Source of the DNA: Phaeosaccion multiseriatum
Lineage: Eukaryota; Ochrophyta, other classes
Reading direction: 5' to 3'
Assembly: GCA_965112735.1 (NCBI GenBank)
Contig: OZ218957.1
Span: 3,410,001-3,474,000, forward strand
DNA length: 64,000 nucleotides
Of this stretch, positions 35,933 through 46,109 are shown piece by piece; the first letter of the stretch is position 1; every line of letters starts with the position of its first letter. The position numbers were made by a program, and so were the translations under genes. Below the pieces are notes generated by a model. That model was not told where the DNA came from. It saw only the letters and a list, made by a program, of their open reading frames with translations, and did not search any database.

Positions 35933-37324
35933 CGCGTTGCAAACACCGCTGCGCTGCTACTTCTTTGGCTTCTTCTGCTTCTCTTTGTGGGGGACGCAAA
36001 AAGTGGGGGAGGGGTAGCAGTCGCCAACCTGTTAGAAATAGCACCAACTGGTCAACTAGCTTTCCCTTACATTCTGGAAGAGGGGCAGCAGTCATTCGGA
36101 AAAAGCCTCGTACGTGATCCTCGCACGCCCACGACGCAGGGTGGAAGCCGGGCGGGCAATGGGCGGCGCAGGGGCCACATGTTGCGCCGTCTACATCGCA
36201 CCTCTCCGGGGCGGTCGACCCGTCCGCAGGGCCGAGTCTTCTTTTGTCCTGGTTGATGATGGAGCAGTGAATGGACTCATGAGCGTGATCGAAGTGGAGG
36301 TGGTAGCCTACTGCGCAGAAGGCCGCCGCTGCCCCCGCCCCGAGCCTCTCAATGGCCTCTGTGGCGGACACAGCAGCAGCAGCAGCAGTTGGTGGCGCGG
36401 TGGCACGCACGGCAGCCGTAGGAGGGGTAGTCCCGGCGCCTCTCTTACTGGGGTGAGGGAAGGAGGAGGAAGCTTCTTCCATATGCGCAGCGGCAGAGTC
36501 AGCCTCCTCGGTTGCGTGGGCGGAGGAGGGGATGGGAGAGGACAGGCTGCGCTCCTCAAGCGCTTCTGCTAGTGCTCAGCCCTGTTGGGTTCCTGGTGCT
36601 GCTGCTCCCCGTCACGGTCATCCTCCTGGTCTTCGGCTTCGCAGCTTCCGTCGGTTCTGAAATCGACTAGCTACGAGACCGGGGAAGTGGCAATGATACC
36701 TTAAGCTGACTAAGCAGGGGTCCCACGATTGCTGCTCTTGCTCTTGTCCGCTCTCTGCATCCGTGGGGGCGTGCACCAGACGGCTAGCTAGGCTAAGGGA
36801 GACTGAAGGGGCGCCGCGTGAGTCTCCTTGGTGTCACCGTCTCCTCACCTCCGGATGTCGATGGGAAACGTGCAATCGACGTCCAAGATGACGCACTCGT
36901 TGGACTAGGTGCAAGACGTGGGGTGGAGCGGAGCGGGGCAGAAGGCACTTGGAGGCGTGGATCCATCCCAGACCGAATCAGCCACTGGCCCGCACTGCCC
37001 CCCTCTTCCCCCTACCCCGCCACCAAATGCAGCTCGCGTTTGATGTGAGGTGGCACAAGGCCATCCGCCTGCCTGGATAGCATTGGGACTGACTGGCTGG
37101 CACCACCTCCATGATTGGCGACGCCCTCTCCGCTTGTTGTCGCCTTGATGGCGAGAGCGCCAGGACGCACCGAAGCCCAAGAGCCTCTCGTTTCTTCCTC
37201 TGGTGGCTGGGGAGCGAGGAAGCTTTTCCGCTTCGAAGTGTAGCTAGCTACTACCTCCCTCTTTGTCAAGAAGCTCTCCTACTGAAGTCTTGGGAGGGAA
37301 GAACACCTATTATACGACACACCA
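35933..37324. other. Intergenic region, no supported gene
   Basis: A 210-codon minus-strand frame overlaps the pICln start and a 152-codon plus-strand frame begins near 36114. Neither shows a domain or a splice pattern. The last few hundred bases form the flank of the nested transposon insertion. Confidence 0.45.
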
Positions 37325-37399
37325 TCGACCCTGGACAAGATTACGGTGTGCGCCGAGTAGTCAGGCCGGCTGGCGCCGGTCATAATCAATCAGTTATCA
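37325..37399. mobile_element. Truncated MITE relative, left part
   Basis: 37325-37343 matches the 19-bp MITE end at 5718 with one mismatch (AGATTA for AGGTTA). It is followed by GGTGTGCGCCG, GGCCGGCTGGCGCCGG and CATAATCAATCAG, as in the 5.7-kb MITE. The sequence is interrupted at TTATCA (37394-37399) by the large element. The other side resumes at 45756 with TTATCAGGCC, but the right terminal repeat of the MITE is missing. Confidence 0.75.
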
Positions 37400-37430
37400 T
37401 CGACCCCTGACGTGCTATTATGCTATCTGC
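37400..37430 (+). repeat. Left terminal inverted repeat (31 bp)
   Basis: It starts TCGACCCC and ends TATCTGC, and is identical to the reverse complement of 45725-45755. Confidence 0.92.
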
Positions 37431-37431
37431 G

Positions 37432-37473
37432 ATAGCATGCTATTGGGCGCCCCGGCGCCCAATAGCATGCTAT
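37432..37473. repeat. 42-bp perfect palindrome at the left end
   Basis: 20-bp arms (37432-37451 and 37454-37473) around a CC centre; arm core GCATGCTATTGGGCGCC. It could extrude as a hairpin or bind a dimeric protein. It has no counterpart at the right end. Confidence 0.85.
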
Positions 37474-37729
37474 TTGCACTCGGCGAATAGCAGATAGCAC
37501 GCCGGCTGGCGCCGGCGAATAGCAGATAGCACGCCCCGTCGCGCCGGCGATAGCAGACGCCCTGCGACAGCCTTTCCACTCCTAGCTGCCTGCCTAATCA
37601 GCATACGTCGAGCGCAGAGAGTATGCGAGCCTTCAGTCTTATATTACCAATACAATGGTGGCTGGGCGAACCTTGGCGTTCCCCTCTCCCCCCATCTCCC
37701 TCTCTCGCGAGGCAGCCATCTCTCCTTCA

Positions 37730-40162
37730 CTAACCCAGGACGCACTTATGCAAGGCCGAGTTGTAAACGTCGGGCAAGGAACCGTTGCGCATCCCGGAGC
37801 TCAGGTACGCCCGAAAGAGGCGAGTTCTCTCTGCCTCATACTCTTCGCAGGTCAGACACGGCAGCCCACACGCGGCCAAGAAGCGGTCCACGGTCTCCTT
37901 CTTTGCCCCCGCCGCACTAGACAAAATCGCTACACCGTCGTCCCTTTCCCAGCTGTTGTCTTGCTCAACACCATAGAGCACTTTGCGCATGGGGCTGGTG
38001 TCTGCCACAGCCAATTTCGACATGAATAGAGCTGTTGCCGGACCGCAAGAATTCGAGCCGGCCTTCTGCTGTGGCACACCAACAAAGACCTGCCGGAATC
38101 GGAGGGCTGCCGTCCCAGGGGCTCTTTCGTCCTCCATGACCTTCTCCACATACACCTGCGTCGCTTGGAGCACTCGCTTCGAAGGGTGGTGACCGAGGCG
38201 CCCATTTCGGACCGTATCAAAGTGCAGAATGTACGCCATAGCACCCTCCCCGTCGTCACTAGCTGCAGAGGTAGGTAGAAGGACAGCGACAGTCGAGAAA
38301 TGGCCGCTGAAACTCGCAGGGAGGACGAGGAGCTCACACTTCGTCATTGTAAGACCAGACTCCCTGTAACCTTTCGGCAGGAACCCTTTCGGAGCCGTCG
38401 CCAACACGTTGGGCATGGGGGAGTTCTCCACAGCTGGGTTGAAAATGTGACCAAGAGACGCGCACGGGAGTAGTGCCCTGTTTCCGTTCACGGATACAGT
38501 GGTCATCATCGCGTCCAAAAAGAAGGAGGTGTACTCCCCCTTTTCCTTGTGCATGTCCTGCTCAGCGCCGAGGACAAGCAGCCTCGCCTTCATGTCCCCT
38601 GTCAGCTGCTCAGCTTCGGCCACTGATTGTGCCGCAGGCATGGCCCTGCTTTTCTTCTGGTGGGAAGAAGGGCTGCTGCCCCCCTCCTGCTCCTCCTCCT
38701 CCTCCTCCTCCTGCTCCTCCTCCTCCCCCCCCTCCTGCTCCTCCTCCTCCTCCTCCTCCTCCTCCTCCTCCTCCTCCTCATCATCATCACCACCACCATC
38801 ATCCTCCTCCTCCTCCTCCTCCTCCTGCTCCTCCTCCTCCTGCTTCCCCAACGCCGTCTTCAGTAGGAAGTGAGAGAGTGCAGCTTGCATGCTTTTCTGA
38901 CCGCTCGATGAGTGGGAGTCTCTGTGGCGCTTAACGCCAGACAAATGAGTCCACTGAGGCTTGTACTTGCCCTTCCCGGCGCTCTGACAAGCAGGCCTGG
39001 TGCACACAACAGATACCAGCATATCCAATGATGTTCTGGCGTGTCTGATGGAGAAGTTCGCTTTGGCCTCAAGCTGAATCAAAGCTGGCGTATGGATCTT
39101 CACGAAGCTTGCTGCATCACCGACCTTGCTTCCGCTGAGAGTTTGCATCTCCACATCAGGCATTTCCCGCAAAAGATAAAAGAACTTGGTTCCTTGCGCG
39201 TGGAGCCAGCTCTTCGCCTTCTTCGTCAGTGCCCCCTCTTGCCCCGCCTTCCCGCCTTTCGTCCCGCCGGCACTCTCTCCCTCACTATCACTGGTGGTCT
39301 CACTGACACGGGCAGCACCACCTCGATGACCTGCCTTCTTGGGTGGGGTATGGGTCGAAAAATCTGTGGCGCTGTCCAGAGATTGGGTAGGGAAAGACAG
39401 GCAAATTTGCACGTTCTCCTGCTGTCTCGCCCCTGATTTCGGGCGTAGCTCGCAGTACAGATCCAGTCTCCACCGTTTGTCGGGATCGATACGGCCCGGA
39501 GGGAAAGTGTAGAACGAGCGCACCTGTATTGGGTGTGTGTTGGAGAAAGAGACAGAGAGGGGCGGGGGGGGGGCGGGTTTAAGAAAGGGTTGCTGCCGTA
39601 GCAGACAATGCACAAACATCGAGAGGCAGTTGTACCCGACACGTACCACGCGGCGCAGGGAGACGTCGTCGCGGATTGTATCCAACCCTCTGCCACGTCT
39701 GAATGCCGTGGAGGCTCTGATCGTGATGTCGTTCTTCTTTTGTTCCGTCTGAAAGAGCAATTCGCTGGTCAAATGTCCACGGAAGGCCTTGAAGCTGGAG
39801 AATCGCTTGTCTTCATTAGCCAGCTGGAACGTGTAGGGCAAGGTCTCGAAGAGCTCGGTCGTGTTGCAGGACACCGATGTGCCGAGACTGAAATCAGCCT
39901 CGACGGGGTTGAGGCATCCTCTTGGAAATGTCCCCACATGCGCGAACATGAGAGGGGTAGGTTTTGCCTGTCCCATCCCTGCACTCAGGGGCAAGGCATA
40001 ATCGAAGTCTTGTGCCTCAGAAGACGATGCCAAGGTTGCCGTACTCTGGAGATAGGTGTCCTCAAGCCGCCCCCCCTCCTCCCACCCCAGCTCGTGAGAA
40101 GCGTGTTGTGAATGGCTGCTTCGGCGTACTTCCCTGTCGCTGGGACTTTGGTTCCGACGCAT
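37730..40162 (-). CDS. Ulp1-family (C48) SUMO protease-like protein of the element
   Basis: Cysteine protease predicted to process SUMO or a related modifier. The C-terminal region shows the full Ulp1 catalytic set: His in SGHFSTVAVLLP, Asp in YILHFDTVRNG, Gln in VGVPQQKAG and Cys in SNSCGPATALFMSKL. An intron 39646-39524 (123 nt, donor gtacgt, acceptor tacag) is predicted from the low-complexity insertion it would remove; it keeps frame either way. Upstream of the catalytic region is a long acidic (E/D)n stretch encoded by (TCC)n at 38690-38845. The first ATG in frame is at 40162. The open frame extends upstream to 40633 and there encodes a striking SR-dipeptide region (RSRSREKAPERARRGRSASR and similar), so an upstream exon or non-ATG start may add an RS domain. 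The start is therefore uncertain. Ulp1 proteases are known passengers of several plant and fungal DNA transposons. Confidence 0.75.
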   Translation of the reverse strand: MRRNQSPSDREVRRSSHSQHASHELGWEEGGRLEDTYLQSTATLASSSEAQDFDYALPLSAGMGQAKPTPLMFAHVGTFPRGCLNPVEADFSLGTSVSCNTTELFETLPYTFQLANEDKRFSSFKAFRGHLTSELLFQTEQKKNDITIRASTAFRRGRGLDTIRDDVSLRRVVRVGYNCLSMFVHCLLRQQPFLKPAPPPPLSVSFSNTHPIQVRSFYTFPPGRIDPDKRWRLDLYCELRPKSGARQQENVQICLSFPTQSLDSATDFSTHTPPKKAGHRGGAARVSETTSDSEGESAGGTKGGKAGQEGALTKKAKSWLHAQGTKFFYLLREMPDVEMQTLSGSKVGDAASFVKIHTPALIQLEAKANFSIRHARTSLDMLVSVVCTRPACQSAGKGKYKPQWTHLSGVKRHRDSHSSSGQKSMQAALSHFLLKTALGKQEEEEQEEEEEEEDDGGGDDDEEEEEEEEEEEEEEQEGGEEEEQEEEEEEEQEGGSSPSSHQKKSRAMPAAQSVAEAEQLTGDMKARLLVLGAEQDMHKEKGEYTSFFLDAMMTTVSVNGNRALLPCASLGHIFNPAVENSPMPNVLATAPKGFLPKGYRESGLTMTKCELLVLPASFSGHFSTVAVLLPTSAASDDGEGAMAYILHFDTVRNGRLGHHPSKRVLQATQVYVEKVMEDERAPGTAALRFRQVFVGVPQQKAGSNSCGPATALFMSKLAVADTSPMRKVLYGVEQDNSWERDDGVAILSSAAGAKKETVDRFLAACGLPCLTCEEYEAERTRLFRAYLSSGMRNGSLPDVYNSALHKCVLG
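38690..38845. repeat. (TCC)n tract in the protease gene
   Basis: TCC/TGC triplets with an ATC interlude. They encode poly-Glu/Asp on the minus strand. Confidence 0.9.
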
Positions 40163-40638
40163 TTTCCTCGCGCCTGCTGGGAATCCTCTTTCGCTGGGAC
40201 TGCGGCCCCGTCTCCCTTTGCTTCGACCCTTTTCTCCTTCCCTCCTCCCTCCTCCTCCTCCGGATCTGGGTCGGCTCCGACTCCTGCTGGTACTTCTCCC
40301 TGCCCTCCTCCTCTCGGTGTCCTTCCCCCTACTCCGACTCCTGCTGGCATTTCTCCCTCGCTTCCTCCTCTCACTGTGCTTCTCCCTGCTCCAACTCCTG
40401 CTGGCACTCCTCCCTCTCCTCGCCCTCTCAGGGGCCTTCTCCCGGCTCCGACTCCTGCTGCCAACTGGACTTGGCGTGCCTCTCCTGCTGTTGTAGTAGT
40501 CGCCCCCCCCCCCCAACTCCTCCCTCCATCGCGGCCAGACATGAAGGACTTTTGAACCAGTGGGGCCCAGCCATGGGCCCAGCCAGCTATAAGCCAATAA
40601 AGATTCTGCCGTTTCACATTTGGCCACAAACAAAGGCG

Positions 40639-43600
40639 ATGGGCGCCGCGGGCTCGTCCGCGACAGAAGAAGACCATGGGCGGGTGGCTGTGACGGAAGA
40701 CGCGGACAGCGGGCGTGTAGAGCTTACCCGGGACGTAAACGATGTCGACATTGTTCCCTTTGCGATCCAATTCCATCTTGATCGAGGGCACTTTACTCGG
40801 AGTCACTTCATGTATCAAACGGTGCATCGTTGGGTCATGAACAGCGGCCTTTGGTCCAGGCGTCAGACTGTGGCCGCGAGCAAGCAGCTCAATGGCTACG
40901 AGACGCTGCGACAGTTTAATGAGACCCAGCAGAACGTATTTGGTTCAGCATGCTCCATGCTCTCCTATGGGGCACCCCGCAGAAAGAAGGTTCGTGGCCC
41001 CAACGTCTCCAGGGACCAGGCCATGAAGGACTACTTCCGCAGGGCGAACACAGGCGGCTTTCATCCGAGAGCACTCATTAGGCGCAGGCCTGGCCTAATC
41101 AAGAGGTACGGTCTGCAAGTCGAAGACATTATCAACGTCGTCAATGTCTTCGCCCGCTTCTGTGCCGACCAAGCCTACACTCTTGGCGACAAAGGCAACG
41201 AGAAGATTGTGGTTCCCGTGACTGTCCAAATGGATGGCTTCGTCATTGCCAAGGGCCATCATACTGATACAACCAGCCAAACCAATTGGGGCAATGCACA
41301 TCAGTTTGGAAATACAACACTGGAGCAGGCGAAGGCAATACTGGAAAAGTCTGATGCTCAGGTGCGTGGCGTCCCCTCCTTCCCACTGATCTTTCGGGGC
41401 AGAATCACTGTTGATCCATCGTCAATCTTAATCACGCCTCCTCGCTCGCTCGCTCACGCTGCAGCCCCGCCTTTGCTTCGCCTCCTGTCAACCCTCCCTT
41501 ATCGCTACTCGTTCTGTTCCAGCTGCGAGACGAGGACGCACCTAAGCTGGGTTCCGAGATGATGGAAGTTATGATGATGGATCTGAAAGGGGCATACACG
41601 GGCTCCATCGGTTTTCAGCTTCACACCGCAGGGGGTGACTACAAAAGTGTTGCCGCGAGCGTGACCGAAATCATGAAGGCGCTGCGTGTTTGCATCCCTT
41701 GTCTCGAGCTTTTCTGGCAGCGGATTCTGACGGGGGAGAACCCCTCGTGGGTGGAGATGGGCGAGGCGTGTGATTGCCACCAAGCTTGTCCCACCGGAGG
41801 GGAGGGTCCTTGCGGTGAAAGTGAGTGCGTTTGCGCGACTCAGTTCTCCAGCAGAGTCTGCTCGAGGTGCAAGAGGAAAGGGCTCGTGTGCAAGAGTCTC
41901 CGACCATTGTGCATCTCAACAGACTGTAATGGCGCACAGCTTGCCTTCATTCGGAAAATGGCGGCAAGAACCCTCGGAGAGGACGACCCCCTGGGGTGGT
42001 ATGAGGCACTGCCTGACGGGGCTCACCTTGTAAAGTGTGTTCGTGCTACGACATTCAATTGGTGGGTCGTCTGCCAGGGCTGGCTAGTCGGACTGCGAAC
42101 TCTTCGCGCCAGATTCCACGATCTGGACCCGGCTCGAAGTGAAGCAGTACAAGCCAATGTTGGCCTTGACGCCATTGAAAACAAGGATCCTTTCTCAGTG
42201 GAGAGCGCAATCGCTGTTACGACGGCGTCTCTGCAGTTGGCTCTACTCTCAGAGGAGGAGCGGGAGAAGCGCCGTGCTCTCGTGGGGGTGACCGTGTGCC
42301 CGGAGCCGTGGGGTTTCTGGCATCAGAACATGGCCTCGCAGACTCAGAAGCCGACTGGTATGGGCTACCATCATGGCTCTGGCATGATCTTCAACGCCGA
42401 TCGTTCAGGCAGGCATCTGCGCATGCTCAAGGCCCATCATGTGCCTTGTACCACAGAGGTTGTTCTGCGAGACGACTGCTTCCAGAGTCTTGGGTCTCTC
42501 GTCGTGGTTGGCGACTACGTGTACATGTGTGACAGTGGAGCGAATCAGATTTGGGTGGTGCATGTGCTGGCCGCTCTTCCAGGAAACAGGGGACCCCGCG
42601 CGGCGGCGGAGGAGGGCGACGATGATGATGACGACGACCAGCAACCGGACGGGCATGTAGCAGCGCGTGGTCGGGGGAGACAGACTCAGCAACGGCATTT
42701 GAATTTGAAGGCAGTGCCCTTGGTCCGTCGGATCCAGGAGCGTTGCACTTCTGAGGAGAATGTCCTCGAGGAGAGAGAAGAGGAGGGCATCCGTTGCCCC
42801 GTTGCCATTGCGCTTGCCGTGTCCTCTGAGCGCGCGTTCGACCTCTTTGTCACCCAAGAGGAACCTGGCGGGGGGGGAGCACTACACCGGCTCTCATTTG
42901 ACGCTGGCAACCCTTTTGCACCTGTGAGCGAGAAGCTGTGTGACCTACCCAAGGGACCTGCGGGCCTCACAGCACTCTCGCATGACTGCGTTGCCTGCAT
43001 CGCCGACAGCTCGCTTTTTGTCTGGGAGGGCAATGTGGAACGTGCCGGAGGACCAGAGGGTGGCAGTGGCAATGACGGAGATACACTCATGGCTCTGACT
43101 GATGACGAGGAAGATGGTACTGTTGAGAAGCCAAGGCGCGCACACCTCACGTGCGTGAAGTCTCACGTGGGGACTCAGCCTTGTGGACTCACGTTGGCCC
43201 CACCCGGTGCATACGATGATGAAGATATGATCGTCATCCTCATGCTAGATGAAGGTTTGCATGCGCTTGTCAAGGTTCTCCTTCGTCGTGACAGTGGGGT
43301 GCTAAGCTGGAAGGGATCATCCGTGCTGATGGGCGGACAGGGAAACACAGAACCCGGAGAGAGCACTGCCAGCGGTACGGCATCGAAAGTACCTTTGTTC
43401 AGACCTACGTTCGGCTGCTTCGTGTACAACGCTTTCTTCTTGTCCGACACTGGAAACCAGTGCATTCGAATGATCTCGGACTGCTACGTCTACGCCCAGC
43501 ACCTCATCCCACTACAACGGATGTTGAGTGAGGCGTATCAGCTCCAGGGCGAAGACTTGGATGAGAATGGCAAAGACATGCAAAACAACGCACGCACGAT

Positions 43601-45376
43601 GGAGGAGAGCATTGCCAAGCTTCATGTGGTCGACTTGGCTCTCAGTCACATGGGGAAAGCGATATCAGCTGCCACAGGCAAATCCCTGGTCTCTCTCCAG
43701 GGCCCTGAAGGAATGCCATCACGCGAAGTTCGAGGTGCTATCAAGGCGAGCCTGCAGGCACTACCTCGGATGCTACATCGGATGCTTGCAGAGGTGAGAA
43801 GGGGTGTGCGTGTGTGTGCGTGAGTGCGTGAGTAAAAACGTCCGTGTCCGTGGGCGCGTGCGTTTGGAAATCAGCCTTGCCCTTTCGTCTCACGGCTTCG
43901 CTGTTCGCTCCTTGCTTGATGCTTCCTCGCTCATTTCCGTCAGCAGGGAGTGCCTCGCGGCATCGTGGAGAAGATGCAGATGAGGAGCGTTTTGACCCTC
44001 AATGTTGAGACTTTCTTCACGAAGCAAAGGGAAGGCCGCCAGGATGTTCCAGACGCTCTTGAGTATGCCCGAAGAAGGGGCCTTGTGATGCTTCAGGCTG
44101 CGAAGAAGGCCAACCCCAGCATGGGCTTTGCCTACTGCACAAGCAGCGTCAACAGCAGCGGTCGAAAGCTCAGGGCGGGATACCAGCTGGAGCAAAACGA
44201 GAGCAGATTGGTGGCTTCACCCGTGTTGAAGCGACCAAGGGTAGCGGAGAAGCTTGACGAAGGGCAACGCAAGCAGCGCAAGAAGGACACGCAGACGCTT
44301 CGCAATGCGGCGGCTCGTCTTAGGAAGGTTCCGCAGCAGCGTGTAACCAACAAGAGGAAGTACAATGTTGGAGCGGCCCCGCGTTCGGTGGCGTTTGCTC
44401 CCAACTCTGCGCAAAGCAACGACCCGAGTGGATACCTGTCGCGCTTGCATGAGAGCTCGGGAGCGAGGAAGCGCGGACAGAAAGGACGGAAGACCGGTGA
44501 ATCCGTCCGAACTCGCATTCTCTACAGGGCAAATGACGTTGTGATAGTCAGGGCAGACAAGGGGTCGGAGGAGAGCTTTTTCTTGCACAGCTTCGCGTCG
44601 ATCTTCGGAAGGAGGTGATCGTCTCGAAGAAGGGACGAGGCTCCAAGCAGAAGGTGGTTCCGGCAAAGCCTGGTGTTTCATACTTTCACGTCGCTGAACA
44701 GGACTCTACCGACGAGTCCCAGGACGGGGATGGGGCTGCAGCAGTCGTCTACGAAGTCGACGGCGGGAAAGAGGCTTCTGTGTCTTGTGCTGCCATTTAT
44801 GGCGCATTGCCCCGCTACCACGAAGCCATGTACATCGAAGGCTCACATGCAGCTTCAGGAGGGGTGTGCGCGCAGAGAAGGCTTCGGAGGTTTGCCATCA
44901 CGGAGGAGCAGCACGAGGAGTGCAAGCAGATTGTCAACAGAGAGGCGGAGGGCCAAGAGGTGGCCAAGGCGATGGGATACGCCCCCCCCGACCCAAGCGT
45001 GCACATGGGAGAGGACATGTCTGAGGACGATAGCAGTGACGGCGAGCAGGAGGCGCTGAACCTGAGAACACTGCGCAAGAACATCATCGGAAAGGTGGTG
45101 GGGGCGATGTCCTCACGTGGGCGCACGGTAAACAAGCCCGAGAGTTATGGGGCTTTGTCTCGTGGCACGGCAAAAGCAGCAGACTCTAGCTCCAGCGAAG
45201 CCACTGCATGTCTAGTCTGTCAGAAAGATGTTGACCACGACAAAATGTTGCTATGTGACGGCTGCGATGAGGAGTTTCACACGTACTGCCTGACCCCTCC
45301 CCTCTCTACGCTTCCTGAAGGGGACTGGTATTGTGACGGAGTGAATGCTGCCTGCCCTAGTGGTAAAAGTGACTGA
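40639..45376 (+). CDS. Large Cys-cluster / NHL-like / PHD-finger protein; candidate transposase
   Basis: Exons 40639-41361, 41523-43793 and 43947 onward; all phase 0. The N-terminal part has conserved-looking segments such as VPVTVQMDGFVIAKG and MMMDLKGAYTGSIGFQLH. A Cys-rich cluster (about 41770-41935: CDCHQAC, CGESECVC, CSRCKRKGLVC) is followed by CISTDCNGAQLAF. Spaced Asp residues here could be catalytic, but this is inference. A β-propeller-like region follows (VGDYVYMCDSGANQIWVV and FFLSDTGNQCIRMI, NHL-type blades). Exon 3 has LTLNVETFFTKQREG and basic patches. The frame closes at 44618. The -1 frame then continues from about 44573 (ELFLAQLRVDLRKE) to 45376 and ends with a canonical PHD finger: CLVCQKDVDHDKMLLCDGCD, then EEFHTYCLTPPL and GDWYC. 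So the copy either has one frameshift or uses -1 frameshifting. Function is not established. Confidence 0.7.
44573..44618 (+). other. Frameshift zone in the PHD gene
   Basis: Two good coding frames overlap from about 44573 to 44618. The first reads EESFFLHS and stops at TGA 44616-44618. The -1 frame reads ELFLAQLRVDLRKE and leads to the PHD finger. A CTTTTTC run sits at 44576-44582. It may be a mutation, an assembly error or programmed -1 slippage. Confidence 0.6.
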
Positions 45377-45633
45377 TTGGCGAGCACAATGTCGATCGGG
45401 CCGTCCGCCGGCTGAGCTAGCGGAGAGCCAGTCAATCACAGGGCGGAGAGGTAGGGGTGCACGGGCAGCAGGTCAGCCAGGCCAGGCAGAGGGTGGACCT
45501 TGATATACTCCCTTAGGCATACTATACAAGAACTGACGCGAATTAATGGCAATGAAACACGTGTGAGTTGCTTCCTCCGCTCCTAGCCCCCCGCACGCGC
45601 ACCCTCCCACCCCCGACCCCGGGGGGGCGAATA

Positions 45634-45724
45634 GCACAAAACGCCGGCTGGCGCCGGCGATAGCACATAGCACGCCGGCTGGCGCCGGCAATAGCAGATA
45701 GCACGCCGGCTGGCGCCGGCGATA
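45634..45724. repeat. Right subterminal repeats
   Basis: Three copies of the GCCGGCTGGCGCCGGC core, each followed by a GATAGCA or AATAGCA motif, just inside the right terminal repeat. They lie in the same orientation as the left subterminal copies. Confidence 0.8.
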
Positions 45725-45755
45725 GCAGATAGCATAATAGCACGTCAGGGGTCGA
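45725..45755 (-). repeat. Right terminal inverted repeat (31 bp)
   Basis: Exact reverse complement of 37400-37430, followed directly by the target duplication TTATCA. Confidence 0.92.
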
Positions 45756-45761
45756 TTATCA

Positions 45762-46109
45762 GGCCTCCCCCCCCCTTGGAGAAACCTATTCCCCCTTCGC
45801 GGTCCGGCGGCAGAAAAAACAGAAAAAAATATGAAACCCCTTTTCCTTTTTCCTCCCTCCCCTTCGGATGAAGTAAAAACTAGCAAAGGTGAAAAAAACT
45901 GAGTCCGCATGCCGGAAGGCGAGGGGACGCGTTCCAACAGTAGCACCAAGGGGGTGGGGAGTAGAGCAAGGGAGGCGTGTGAAAAGGAGGGAGAGGAGCG
46001 AGAAAGAGCATAGGGAAGATTGCACGTGGAAGATTGGGTGGAGAAGGCGGGGGAGGGACACAAAACAACCGACGACTGCGGGGTGAAGGAGAGCGACACG
46101 GGTGGAGAT
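45762..46109. other. Spacer between the element and the receptor gene
   Basis: C-run, A-rich and G-rich stretches with no gene. It probably holds the promoter of the hybrid kinase. Confidence 0.5.

Larger units (their letters stand above)
37400..45755. mobile_element. 8,356-bp DNA transposon-like element with Ulp1 and PHD genes
   Basis: The termini are perfect 31-bp inverted repeats: 37400-37430, beginning TCGACCCCTGACGTGCTATT, and 45725-45755, its reverse complement. The element is flanked by a perfect 6-bp duplication TTATCA (37394-37399 and 45756-45761). Subterminal zones carry copies of GCCGGCTGGCGCCGGC followed by AATAGCAGATAGCAC (left about 37486-37565, right about 45634-45724), plus a 42-bp palindrome at the left end. 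Inside are two divergent genes, a minus-strand Ulp1-type protease and a plus-strand Cys-cluster/NHL-like/PHD protein. Intact ends and target duplication indicate a fairly recent insertion. No DDE, KDZ or other transposase could be named, and 6-bp duplications are uncommon among described superfamilies. Confidence 0.85.

Noticed and set aside
35850-36482. 210-codon minus-strand frame upstream of pICln
   Set aside because: It overlaps pICln exon 1 in another frame and shows no domain or start context; treated as chance.
39964-40638. Plus-strand frame upstream of the PHD gene
   Set aside because: It is antisense to the SR-coding region of the protease gene and has no motif; ATG 40639 is a better start for the PHD gene.
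40639-45376. Assignment of the large element protein to KDZ/Zisupton or Dada superfamilies
   Set aside because: The Ulp1 passenger and Cys cluster are suggestive, but the 6-bp duplication and lack of recognisable motifs do not allow naming.
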